From: CAG-791 sp963650385
GTDB taxonomy: Bacteria; Bacillota; Clostridia; Lachnospirales; Lachnospiraceae
Assembly: GCA_963650385.1 (NCBI GenBank)
Contig: CAVJLL010000001.1
Coordinates: 62,001-126,000 of the forward strand
DNA length: 64,000 nt
Reading direction: 5' to 3'
Shown piece by piece: positions 27,054-35,091 of the stretch; positions within the stretch are counted from its first letter, which is position 1, and each line of letters starts with the position of its first letter. The notes beneath the pieces are model-generated. The model was not told where the DNA came from. It did no database searches and saw only the letters and a program-made list of their open reading frames with translations. Both the position numbers and the translations under genes were made by a program.

Positions 27054-27625
27054 CAGTAGCTCCCCCTTGCGAGAATTTCCCGAACCCTTGCAAAGGCCGC
27101 CGTTTCTCCCTCCTCTGCCAGGAGCCGAAGGAGGCTTTCCAGGAGCGCCGCCGTATCCGGATGAAGGAAGCGCCCGGTATTGCCCTTCTGATAATAGTCC
27201 AGCGGATCCGTATCCTTATAGGCGGCTCCGTTGTAGGTCTTGGAGGCCGCCACGCGGTCCATGAACATCTCAATGACATAGCGAAGCGGCATACGGCAGG
27301 CGATGATGCCGGAGCCGTTTATGCCGCCGGTTTGTCTTACGCAGTAATCCATCCAGTACTCGTAGTGGTGACGGTTCCGCCCCTTATGGTGCAGCCAGGA
27401 GGTGGAAAGGCCGATGGCCTCCCGCTCGGCGTTGTTCGGAGACCTTGTTCCCTGGTAGTATCTTGCGCCGACCCAGAATTCTGTCGGGCTGTACTTGGAA
27501 AGATCGTGCGTCAGTCCCTGCCAGTACAGCCCGACGGCAAAGCACTCCCGGCACACGATGTGCCGGTGATGCGTAATGGTTTTGAAATGCGCAATTGTTT
27601 TGCGCAGCGTTATGCGTGGTATCAC
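27053..27625 (-). CDS. DUF5662 family protein
   Basis: A 190-residue protein matching DUF5662, a family frequent in Clostridia with no known function. It is rich in His and aromatic residues; conserved-looking groups include THHRHIV, LTHDLSKYSPTEF and HHKGRNRHHYEYW, which together suggest a metal site, possibly HD-like. It overlaps the GH13 gene by four bases (ATGA) and the next gene by one base. No membrane segment or signal peptide is visible. Confidence 0.8.
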   Translation of the reverse strand: MIPRITLRKTIAHFKTITHHRHIVCRECFAVGLYWQGLTHDLSKYSPTEFWVGARYYQGTRSPNNAEREAIGLSTSWLHHKGRNRHHYEYWMDYCVRQTGGINGSGIIACRMPLRYVIEMFMDRVAASKTYNGAAYKDTDPLDYYQKGNTGRFLHPDTAALLESLLRLLAEEGETAAFARVREILARGSY

Positions 27626-29658
27626 TTTGCGGTTCCCTCTGCCTTGCTTTTCTCCTTTGACGGCTTCGGATTTCTGCTCCTTCTGGCCTGCTCTGCCTGC
27701 TCCTGCTCCTTTTTCAGATCGGCATCAAACACTGCCTCCAGGATCTGAATGGACCGGCCGCGCACACTGACGGCACGGGAATCCGAAATGAGTGCCGGCT
27801 CCGCAAGAAATGCCTCGTCCAGAAAAGTATCAGCGATTTCCTTCCAGCGGTAGCCCAGAGGGAGCTTGGGAAGCGCCAGCCGCTGCTCATGCCAGTGCAT
27901 GTTGATGGCAAGATACAAAAAGGCATCCCGGGGATTTTTCTCTGCATACATTTCCGGGAGAAGCACGCCGACCGTATGGGAATATCCGGAAAGATCCGGC
28001 TTCCATGCCTCTTTCCCGTGGAGGGAAATATCCGGGTAGCCGATGGCTTTGGGATCATTGAAGCCAAACGGGTGATTGCGGCCGAAAACGCCGTGTGCCT
28101 TCCGGAATGCCAGGATCTTTTCGGTAAAATCCAGCATCGCCTTTGTATCCCTGGTCTCCTTCCAGTTCAGCCATCCCGTCTCGTTGTTCTGGCAATAGGG
28201 GTTGTTGTTCCCGTCCTGGCTGTTGCAGCGCTCATCCCCCGCCAGCAGGAGCGGCGTCCCCTGTGCAAGGAAATTCAATGCCAAAAGGTTCCGCATCTGG
28301 CGCCTTCGCAGCGCGCGGATATCCTTTTTCTGGCTGGGGCCCTCGACACCGCAGTTCCAGCTCCAGTTGGTATCATTTCCGTCGTGGTTGTCCTCGCCGT
28401 TTTTCTCGTTGTGCTTCCAGTTGTAGGACACCAGGTCCATGAGCGTGAAGCCCTCGTAGTTGGTGATGTAGTGGACACTCCCGTGCCCCGCCGGAACCGT
28501 GACAAATTCGCGGATGAATTCACGCAGCACGTGGTTGTCGCTCTTTACAAAGCGCCGCGCCAGCGTCTGGAAGTTGTCCGTGTATTCGCAAAGGTGCAGC
28601 ACGGACGGCTTGCCGGTGGCCGGATTCTCCCGGTCCTTTTTCTGCAGCTCCTCATATGGGAAGCTGTAATAAAAAAGTGCCGTGTCGCTGAGCATGGGGT
28701 CCGAGGCAATGGTCTGAAGTGCAGACGCATTCCCCTTCAGATGAAAGCCGTCGATGCCGTAGTGCGTCACATAAAAGCGGGCTGTCTCCAACTGCGTCTG
28801 AATGGTAACGCTGTCCGGAAAATACAGCTGCAGGAACACCTCGATTCCGGCCGCATGCAGCGCATCCACCATATCCGCGAATTCCTTCTGCGGTGATGCC
28901 TTTAACGCGCGCCGGGAAAGTCCAGCCGTCTCCCTGCCGTCTGCCGGAGCATTCAGCGCCTCCGGTCCCTTTGCACCTCCTGCAGCATAGCTTCGCTTGG
29001 GTGCAAAATAAGAGCCCTCGCCAAAATTCCAGTAATTCTCCCTTACGGCACCCTTCTCCTCCTCGCCGGACTCTCCCGGAGCCTTTGCGCGCTCCCGAAG
29101 CTCGTAGACCGGCATGAGTTCAATGCCGTTGATCCCCAGCTCCAGAAGGTACGGAATCTTCTCCGTGATGCCCCGAAACGTTCCCTTATGCGCAGCCTTT
29201 GAGGTTCTGGAGGCCGTGAAGCCGCTCGGATGAACGCAGTAGAGAATCCGTTCTCCCCAGGAGCGCTTTCTGCGGCTGCCGTAGGCCGGCAGCGTGTTCT
29301 CCGGAGAGGTAAAGGGCCTGGAGAGGAAAACCGGCTTTCCTTCTGCCGCCTTTTCTTCCGGAAGCACCACAGGAAGAAGCTCTCTGGCATAGGGATCGCA
29401 GAAGGTTTCCTTGTCCGTGTAGTAGCGATATCCCCAGTCCGAGGAAGAAATGCCGTCGATTTTAACGGAATAGAGACTCCCGTAGCGGTATTCATCCGTA
29501 AACGGGATGTCGGTGACCGTCAGATCCGGCAGATGATACAAAAGAAGACCGCATTTGCGGCAGTCATGAAAAACGGCACTGAAAATAATGCCGTCCGGCA
29601 GGACCATGGTTCCCGGCCGGACCGTATAGGCGGGTGATGCCGCAAGCGTATGAGTCAT
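27622..29658 (-). CDS. GlgX/isoamylase-like GH13 protein lacking catalytic residues
   Basis: A 678-residue GlgX-like GH13 protein: N-terminal CBM48-like region, a TIM barrel, and the family signatures SYNWKHNEKNGEDNHDG, SWNCGVEG and QGTPLLLAGDE. The catalytic residues are not conserved. The nucleophile site DGFRFD reads DGFHLK (Lys308), the acid site LIAEPW reads LFYYSF (Tyr331), and the HD of VTAHDGFTL is YE (401-402). The region around the NH of strand 3 is also altered and shortened. It is therefore probably not a hydrolase; it may bind glycogen or regulate. I start at ATG 29656-29658 with AAGGAGG six bases upstream. Confidence 0.85.
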   Translation of the reverse strand: MTHTLAASPAYTVRPGTMVLPDGIIFSAVFHDCRKCGLLLYHLPDLTVTDIPFTDEYRYGSLYSVKIDGISSSDWGYRYYTDKETFCDPYARELLPVVLPEEKAAEGKPVFLSRPFTSPENTLPAYGSRRKRSWGERILYCVHPSGFTASRTSKAAHKGTFRGITEKIPYLLELGINGIELMPVYELRERAKAPGESGEEEKGAVRENYWNFGEGSYFAPKRSYAAGGAKGPEALNAPADGRETAGLSRRALKASPQKEFADMVDALHAAGIEVFLQLYFPDSVTIQTQLETARFYVTHYGIDGFHLKGNASALQTIASDPMLSDTALFYYSFPYEELQKKDRENPATGKPSVLHLCEYTDNFQTLARRFVKSDNHVLREFIREFVTVPAGHGSVHYITNYEGFTLMDLVSYNWKHNEKNGEDNHDGNDTNWSWNCGVEGPSQKKDIRALRRRQMRNLLALNFLAQGTPLLLAGDERCNSQDGNNNPYCQNNETGWLNWKETRDTKAMLDFTEKILAFRKAHGVFGRNHPFGFNDPKAIGYPDISLHGKEAWKPDLSGYSHTVGVLLPEMYAEKNPRDAFLYLAINMHWHEQRLALPKLPLGYRWKEIADTFLDEAFLAEPALISDSRAVSVRGRSIQILEAVFDADLKKEQEQAEQARRSRNPKPSKEKSKAEGTAK

Positions 29659-29686
29659 CTGCAGCCTCCTTGATGTCTGAGATTTG

Positions 29687-29842
29687 TATATTTGTTCAGC
29701 ACCTGCCACATTTCAACGTGAATTGACTGCTTGCAGGCAAATTCACGATTGAAATTGGCAGGTGGCCAAGGCGCGAAGCGCCTCCGGACAGCCACATCGA
29801 GGATTTGCGTAGCAAATTTGAGATGGGCGCTGAACAAATATA
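29687..29842. mobile_element. MITE-like palindromic element with 14-bp terminal inverted repeats (R3 family)
   Basis: The ends tatatttgttcagc (29687-29700) and its perfect reverse complement (29829-29842) bound a 156-bp non-coding segment. Inside are further nested pairs: acctgcca with tggcaggt, and atttcaacgtgaatt with a near-perfect partner at 29740-29755, so one half folds into a long hairpin around the R3 core ttgcaggcaaattca. It sits in the 5' leader region of the GH13 gene. No transposase is present in the window. Confidence 0.65.
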
Positions 29843-29917
29843 ATCATTCTATCATGGAAGTGCGGGACATGCATCCCCCGGCAAAGATATGGCGGCAGTT
29901 ATTCTTCACAGTGCGTT

Positions 29918-30250
29918 ACTGTACAGACGCCAGCCAACTTGTGATAAGGCGCGAAGGAGGGGTTCCCTCCGGCAGGCCCCGACCAGGAATGGATGGTGCT
30001 CATGTGTTCCTCGCAGGGATTCTCTATGAAGCGTGCTTCTTCGCCGAACGCCCGATCCGCGCAAAACTCGTCCGTCCGCGGGTCTTCCTGCGGAAGGCCC
30101 GCGTCTTGGACTCAAACACGCATGCGCTCCCGTCGGGCTGGCGAAACCGCCCGCTTCATGAGAATCCGTCTGCTCGTCTCAAAATCGCACCATTCCATTT
30201 CCTGGCTCCAGGCCGCCGCAATTTACTTCTTTGCAGGCTGCTGTACAGTC
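29918..30250. other. Structured block without a recognisable gene, bounded by inverted actgtacag
   Basis: The segment is flanked by actgtacag (29918-29926) and ctgtacagt (30241-30249). It contains a perfect six-bp hairpin at 29956-29970 and an 11-bp hairpin at 30078-30102 with a three-base loop. The left edge shares the gttactgtacagacgccagcc end of the R4 family. Short overlapping frames on both strands do not resemble known proteins. It may be a degenerate mobile element or carry a structured RNA. Confidence 0.4.
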
Positions 30251-30388
30251 GGCCGGATTGGATACTGCGCGATACTAGATGAAAGGTCTACTCCACCAAC
30301 TATGCTGGGGAAAAGAAGGCAGTGAAAATGAAATACATAAACAAGCAAATCGAAAAGCAGAGCTCTTTCAGCAATTTTATAACCAATG

Positions 30389-30417
30389 TTGAGGCTTGAT
30401 AGCATAAATGCTATCAT
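30389..30417 (+). promoter_or_regulatory. Promoter with embedded palindromic operator for the XRE regulator
   Basis: TTGAGG (30389-30394) and TATCAT (30412-30417) are separated by 17 bases. The perfect inverted repeat gatagcataaatgctatc (30398-30415) fills the spacer and touches the -10. A repressor bound there would block the promoter, which suggests autoregulation by the downstream XRE protein. The start codon is about 70 bases downstream. Confidence 0.6.
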
Positions 30418-30485
30418 CGCAACAAATGAATACACTTCTCGGGAGACTATACACCAATGAGCGATGCCAAGGAGAACGGTGAACT

Positions 30486-30773
30486 ATGAAAACCTGGAAC
30501 GATTACAAAGAACATGTAAATGCTGTTGATCCCGTTATCGCAAAAGACATGGCAGAAACCGAAGAGATTGCAGGTATCGTAACTGCAATGATTGCACAAA
30601 GAAATGCACTTGGTTTAAGCCAGCGTGATCTTGCATCGATGTGCGGCATTCCTCAATCCTCTGTTGCAAGAATCGAATCCTGCAAAACAACTCCAAATCT
30701 CGGAACCTTGCTGAACATTTTTCAGCATCTGGGACTGACTTTATCTGTTTCTCAAGCCAGACCGCTCACATGA
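30486..30773 (+). CDS. XRE/HigA-like helix-turn-helix regulator
   Basis: A 95-residue DNA-binding protein with an XRE HTH (about residues 40-85; LSQRDLASMCGIPQSSVARIE is the helix pair). Its form is that of antitoxins of HigB/RelE-type modules, but no toxin gene lies on either side. The SD is AAGGAGAACGGTGAACT before ATG. It is the only complete plus-strand gene in the window and converges on the helicase gene with only 16 bases between stops and no clear terminator. Its upstream region is AT-richer than its surroundings, which hints at acquisition. Confidence 0.82.
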   Translation: MKTWNDYKEHVNAVDPVIAKDMAETEEIAGIVTAMIAQRNALGLSQRDLASMCGIPQSSVARIESCKTTPNLGTLLNIFQHLGLTLSVSQARPLT

Positions 30774-30789
30774 CAACAGGACTATTTCA

Positions 30790-32850
30790 TTATTCCCATG
30801 GCTTTACCCCGAGCGGCGTAAGGAACCGTGACGGCCGCCGCGGATTATCGCGGGTGCCGCTCAGGTACAGGAGATTCAGCCGGTCCCTTGCCCTTGTGAT
30901 GGCGACGTAGAACAGGCGCCGCTCTTCTTCGATGGCTTCCTCGCTCTGTGCACGGCGTCCGGGGAACAGGCCCTCATTCAGATCCGGGAGATAGACCGTA
31001 TGAAATTCCAGGCCCTTGCTGGCGTGCATGGTCAGAAGGAGGACGCCTTCTCTGCCGGAGGGGGCGCCGGCAGCAGGAGGATGCTTCTCCTGCTCGGCCG
31101 CTGCCAGCCGGTCAATCTGCAGAACGATCTCCCGGGGATTCAGCTGCAAGAGCAGCCCGCAGAGAAAGGCCGGCGTTCGATGGGGAAGGGACGGCTCCTT
31201 TTCCTGCAGTGCAAGAAGCAGCGCCCTCCAGACGAGGTTATCGTCCTCCTTGCCGCCACCCTGGCAGAGAATTCCGCGCAGGTACGAAAGCGCGCGCGGA
31301 GGCGAGAGGCGCTGCAGCGTTTTCAGGTCGCGGCAAAGCTTCCGAAGCGCCTCGCGTTCCAGTGAACCGATGGGATACACAGACAAAAGCGTCTCTTCGG
31401 TATAGGCCTCCTCCCGGAATCTGCGGCGAAGAAGGCAGCGCTCCGGCTGATTCATGATGAGAAACAGGTCCGCCCGCTTGACCGTGCCGGAAAGGAGCTC
31501 TCCGGAGACCTTGCAGTATCCCGCCGCCAGCTCCAGAATTTGTGCTGCCATGGCAAGATATCGCTTTGCCTGCGGCGCAGAAAGTGCCGAAAATGTCCCG
31601 GCATCCTTCTGCCCGGCATTTGACGAGGAACGGCCTGCCGGCTTATTGATTCCGCCGAAAAAACGGCAGGGAATGCCCTCTTTTTCCAGATAGGCACCCC
31701 ATTCCAGAAGCTGCGTATTCGAGCGGAGAATGATAGCCGACGATGCCAGTTCCTGCGTGGATGCCTCCCGAAGCTGCCCGCAGAGCCATTCCCGTTCCTC
31801 CTTCTCATCGCAAAAGGCCATAAGCCTTGTGCAGGCATCCATTGATGGCTGCTGCGGCTCAGAACCGCTTCTGGCAGCGACAGCCGTCTTCGGCAGCCTT
31901 GTTTTGTTCTGCGTAATGACCTTCTGTCCGCAGGTGATGATGGGCGGCAGGCTTCGGTAATTGACCGACAGCGTAATCGAATGCGTTCCGGGATAGGCTC
32001 TGGAAAATCCGATCATGATCCCGGGGTTGGAGCCGCGGAAGGCATAGATGCTCTGGTCATCATCGCCGACCACAAAGAGGTTGGCCGCCTCTCCTGCCAG
32101 AATCCGGACGCCTTCAAACTGCTCCTGATTGATGTCCTGGAATTCATCCACCAGAAGGAACGGAAAGCGCTTCTGCCAAAACGCGCGAAGGCCCGCGTCC
32201 TGCTGCAGAAGGCGGACGCATTTCGCAATCATGTCGTCGAAATCCAGAAGGGAATTCTCCTGAAGATAGGTCTCGTAATCGCCAAACAGCGCAGAAAATC
32301 GTACATTTTCTCTTTGCGGGGGAGACGATGGAAGGGAGTCGCAGACCGCTGCGGAGGCGGGACGCTGCAGGGACTCTCCTGTTTTTTTCCTGGAAATCAG
32401 GGAGGAAAGGTCCGACAGCTCCTCTGCCTTGGGGTAGCGTTTGTAATACTGCAGGAAGAGTGTGCGCAGAAGGGTTCGTTTGCGGGAATCGTCCAGAATG
32501 GAAAAATGCTCGGGGGATGAATTCTTCAGGATGTTCAGAAAAACAGAATGGAAGGTTCCGAAGGTAACGGAGGAGGCATTTCCAGGGGGAAAGGCTGCGC
32601 CGGGAGGCGGGTTTTCTGCGGTGAGATCCCGGAGCTTTTGAAGGTAGCGCGCCTGCATCTCCTGCGCTGCCGCCTTTGAGAAGGTGAGCACCAATATGCC
32701 GGAGGGTGAAACGCCGCAGGTGCTGATCAGATGCAGAATCCGTTCCACAAGAACAAAGGTTTTGCCGCTCCCCGGCCCTGCGATTACCTCGCAGGGGCCG
32801 CGGAAATGGCAGATTGCTTCCTTCTGGGAAGGATTCGTCGTCTCATGCAT
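30790..32850 (-). CDS. UvrD/PcrA-type superfamily 1 DNA helicase
   Basis: A 686-residue SF1A helicase. Motifs in order are GPGSGKTFVLVERI (I), LTFSKAAAQEM (Ia), VDEFQDINQEQ (II), GDDDQSIYAFRGSNP (III), TMHASKGLEFHTVYLP (V) and VAITRARDRLNLLYL (VI). It is likely a 3'-5' translocase in DNA repair, smaller than canonical PcrA and probably a paralogue of it. I start at ATG 32848-32850, which overlaps the gltX stop by eight bases; the longer frame lies inside gltX. Confidence 0.88.
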   Translation of the reverse strand: MHETTNPSQKEAICHFRGPCEVIAGPGSGKTFVLVERILHLISTCGVSPSGILVLTFSKAAAQEMQARYLQKLRDLTAENPPPGAAFPPGNASSVTFGTFHSVFLNILKNSSPEHFSILDDSRKRTLLRTLFLQYYKRYPKAEELSDLSSLISRKKTGESLQRPASAAVCDSLPSSPPQRENVRFSALFGDYETYLQENSLLDFDDMIAKCVRLLQQDAGLRAFWQKRFPFLLVDEFQDINQEQFEGVRILAGEAANLFVVGDDDQSIYAFRGSNPGIMIGFSRAYPGTHSITLSVNYRSLPPIITCGQKVITQNKTRLPKTAVAARSGSEPQQPSMDACTRLMAFCDEKEEREWLCGQLREASTQELASSAIILRSNTQLLEWGAYLEKEGIPCRFFGGINKPAGRSSSNAGQKDAGTFSALSAPQAKRYLAMAAQILELAAGYCKVSGELLSGTVKRADLFLIMNQPERCLLRRRFREEAYTEETLLSVYPIGSLEREALRKLCRDLKTLQRLSPPRALSYLRGILCQGGGKEDDNLVWRALLLALQEKEPSLPHRTPAFLCGLLLQLNPREIVLQIDRLAAAEQEKHPPAAGAPSGREGVLLLTMHASKGLEFHTVYLPDLNEGLFPGRRAQSEEAIEEERRLFYVAITRARDRLNLLYLSGTRDNPRRPSRFLTPLGVKPWE

Positions 32851-34309
32851 TTGCTGCCTGCAGTCCGGCAACGGCAGTACGGATGCGGGAAAGAGAATCC
32901 TCTTTTCCGATGATCTCCATAATCTGCGTTGCACCGGCAGGCGTAACGGCTTTTCCGGATACTGCGATGCGCAGTGCCCAGATCACCGTTTTGTTCTTGA
33001 GCTCCTTCTCCTCGGCATAGGCAGAGAGCACCTCGAACAGTGCGTCGTTGGTGAACGTCTCCTGCGCTTCGAGCACCGGAAGAAGGTCCGTGAGAATCTG
33101 CAGGCTTCCCTCACACGTGGACTTCTGCTTCTTATTCTCGAACATGGCCGCATCGTACTCCGGAAGCTCCTCGAAGAAGTCCACCATCTCTTCGATGTCC
33201 GGGAACACCTCGATTCTCGTCCGGACGAGCTCGGCGATGGTGCGAAGGTCCAGATCCGTCCGGTGCAGGGCCTTCTTGAGGTACGGCTCTGCCAGCAGGT
33301 AGAACTTCTCCGGCTCCATTGCCTTCAGGTACTCGCCGTTCATCCAGCGGAGCTTGGTATAGTCGAAAACAGCCGGCGACTTGCCGATCCGGTGATAGTC
33401 GAAGGCCTTCACCAGCTCCTCCAGAGAGAAAATCTCCTGATCCGAATCCGGCGACCACCCAAGAAGGGCGATGAAGTTCACAACGGCCTCCGGAAGGAAG
33501 CCCTGCTCGATCAGATCCTCATAGGAGGAGTAGCCGCTTCTCTTAGAGAGCTTCTTGTGATCGGCATCCGTAATCAGCGGGCAGTGAATGTATTTGGGAA
33601 CCTCCCAGCCAAACGCATCGTAGAGACGGTTGTACTTTGGACTGGAGGAAATGTACTCATTGCCGCGCACCACGTGCGTGATGCCCATGAGGTGATCGTC
33701 AACCACATTTGCGAAATTGTAGGTCGGGAAGCCGTCGGACTTCATGAGAATCATGTCGTCGAGCTCGCTGTTGTCAACGGTAATGTCTCCGTAAAGCTCG
33801 TCATGGAAGGTCGTGGAGCCTTCTCTCGGATTGTTCTGACGGATGACAAACGGCTTGCCGGCAGCCAGATTCTCTGCCACCTCTTCCTTGGAAATGTGCA
33901 GGCAGTGCTTGTCATAGACGCTGATCTCCTTGCCGTCCACGACCTGCTTAAGCGTCTCCAGGCGCTCCGGCGTGCAGAAGCAGTAATACGCCTCGCCCTT
34001 TTCCACCAGCTCCTTGGCGTAATCCATGTACAGACCGCTCTTTACGCGCTCGGACTGCACATACGGACCAACCGGTCCTCCCAGCTCCGGCGACTCATCC
34101 GGAAGAAGGCCGGTCTGCTGCATGGTGCGGTTGATGATATCGACAGCACCCTCAACGTAGCGCTCCTGATCGGTGTCCTCAATACGAAGGATGAAATCTC
34201 CGTCCTCGTGCTTGGAAATCAGATATGCATACAATGCGGTGCGAAGGTTTCCTACGTGCATTCTGCCGGTAGGACTGGGTGCGTAACGCGTTCTTATTTT
34301 GACTGCCAT
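32843..34309 (-). CDS. gltX: Glutamyl-tRNA synthetase
   Basis: A 488-residue class I aminoacyl-tRNA synthetase that charges tRNA-Glu, and in bacteria lacking GlnRS also tRNA-Gln. The ATP motifs appear as PSPTGRMHVGN (HIGH variant) and KLSKR. Catalytic and C-terminal anticodon-binding domains are complete. The gene has its own probable promoter (34367-34395) with a GC-rich hairpin in the leader, and is coupled to the helicase gene downstream. Confidence 0.94.
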   Translation of the reverse strand: MAVKIRTRYAPSPTGRMHVGNLRTALYAYLISKHEDGDFILRIEDTDQERYVEGAVDIINRTMQQTGLLPDESPELGGPVGPYVQSERVKSGLYMDYAKELVEKGEAYYCFCTPERLETLKQVVDGKEISVYDKHCLHISKEEVAENLAAGKPFVIRQNNPREGSTTFHDELYGDITVDNSELDDMILMKSDGFPTYNFANVVDDHLMGITHVVRGNEYISSSPKYNRLYDAFGWEVPKYIHCPLITDADHKKLSKRSGYSSYEDLIEQGFLPEAVVNFIALLGWSPDSDQEIFSLEELVKAFDYHRIGKSPAVFDYTKLRWMNGEYLKAMEPEKFYLLAEPYLKKALHRTDLDLRTIAELVRTRIEVFPDIEEMVDFFEELPEYDAAMFENKKQKSTCEGSLQILTDLLPVLEAQETFTNDALFEVLSAYAEEKELKNKTVIWALRIAVSGKAVTPAGATQIMEIIGKEDSLSRIRTAVAGLQAANA

Positions 34310-34334
34310 GATGATCGTATTCCTTTCTCTTAAG

Positions 34335-34355
34335 GCCCGGCACCTTCGGCCGGGC
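34335..34355 (-). promoter_or_regulatory. GC-rich hairpin in the gltX leader
   Basis: gcccggc (34335-34341) and gccgggc (34349-34355) form a perfect seven-bp stem. No T-run follows on the minus strand. It lies between the likely gltX promoter and start codon, so it may be a leader structure; a role as the dut terminator is the alternative. Confidence 0.45.
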
Positions 34356-34366
34356 GCGATGTCTCA

Positions 34367-34395
34367 AGTATAGGCCACTCTTACTGCTCCCGCAA
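34367..34395 (-). promoter_or_regulatory. Likely gltX promoter
   Basis: On the minus strand TTGCGG (34390-34395) and TATACT (34367-34372) are spaced by 17 bases. The start codon is about 58 bases downstream. It lies directly after the dut stop codon. Confidence 0.5.
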
Positions 34396-34405
34396 GGACG
34401 CGGCC

Positions 34406-34858
34406 TCAGCTGCGGCCCGTGCTTCCAAAGCCGCCGCGGTCCTCCCCTCCTAAGGTTTCCACCTCCTCGAAGTGAATGCGCGGCTGGTGCTCCTGAATCC
34501 GGAACTGGCAGATGCGGTCATTGACATGCACCACCGTATCCCTTGTGGCATACACCGGCATCTTCAATACATCGCCGTCTCCGCAGTAGGATTCGTCCAC
34601 CACGCCGATTCCGTTGGACTGGAGCAGTCCGTAATTTTTAAAGGTCGAGGAACGGGGCGCGGTAATCATCTCATACCCCTCCGGGAGCTTCACGCTGATG
34701 CCAAGGTCGATCAGGGCAAAATCACCCGCCTTGAGCACGTACTCCTTTGCAGCGCGCAGGTCGATCCAGTCGCTCTTGCCGTCGATGTAGGTTAAGTGTT
34801 CAATGTCCTTGCTGTGGTACAGAATCTGTATGGTTTTCTCGCTGGACGTTTGTGTCAC
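34406..34858 (-). CDS. dut: dUTP diphosphatase
   Basis: A 150-residue trimeric dUTPase that hydrolyses dUTP to dUMP and pyrophosphate, keeping uracil out of DNA. The five family motifs are recognisable: DLGISVKLPEGYEM, PRSS, GLLQSNGIGVVDESYCG, DRICQFRI and the C-terminal GEDRGGFGSTG. The length is normal. It is separated from RNase HI by about 200 bases of R1 and R2 repeats. Confidence 0.93.
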   Translation of the reverse strand: MTQTSSEKTIQILYHSKDIEHLTYIDGKSDWIDLRAAKEYVLKAGDFALIDLGISVKLPEGYEMITAPRSSTFKNYGLLQSNGIGVVDESYCGDGDVLKMPVYATRDTVVHVNDRICQFRIQEHQPRIHFEEVETLGGEDRGGFGSTGRS

Positions 34859-34888
34859 GGTATTGTCTCCTTCTGTATTGCATATCTA

Positions 34889-34932
34889 ACGGATCCCGGA
34901 TTGCTGCGCGCTACGCGCTCCCGCAATCCTCA
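34889..34932. repeat. R2 dispersed intergenic repeat, copy b
   Basis: A clean copy: ggattgc, then tgcgcgctacgcgctc, then gcaatcc, which folds into a hairpin. Copies a and c are at 4013-4062 and 59101-59146. It lies upstream of dut, next to the R1 element. Confidence 0.7.
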
Positions 34933-34943
34933 AAACTTGTGTA

Positions 34944-35091
34944 ACCATTCAGAGCCCATTCGCAAAAGCGCTGCTGCGCAGCTTTCCTTTTGCTCATGTG
35001 GCGTTCTCGCCAAATAGATTTGCAAAAATGTGTTCATTTATGCAAGCATAACTCACACATTTTATGCAAATCTGCTTGGGCTCTGAATGGT
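34944..35091. mobile_element. MITE-like element with 15-bp terminal inverted repeats (R1 family)
   Basis: accattcagagccca (34944-34958) and its perfect reverse complement (35077-35091) bound 148 bp. The left part is the R1 hairpin (gcaaaag...cttttgc). The right part is a second large hairpin with arms 35016-35033 and 35055-35073. The right terminus overlaps the 3' end of the RNase HI gene, whose last codons and stop lie inside the element. The element contains no gene of its own. Confidence 0.65.

Noticed and set aside
29731..30282. 183-residue plus-strand frame across the R3/R4 region
   Set aside because: It spans a palindromic element and a hairpin block, has no SD, and its composition (many Arg, Pro, Ala) is that of a chance frame in GC-rich repeats.
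30300..30485. Toxin gene paired with the XRE regulator
   Set aside because: No frame longer than about 26 codons exists there, and no RelE/HigB motif was seen on either strand near it.
34310..34405. T-box leader for gltX
   Set aside because: The space is too short and has no conserved T-box sequence or specifier stem. None was recognised at leuB, serC or aroC either.
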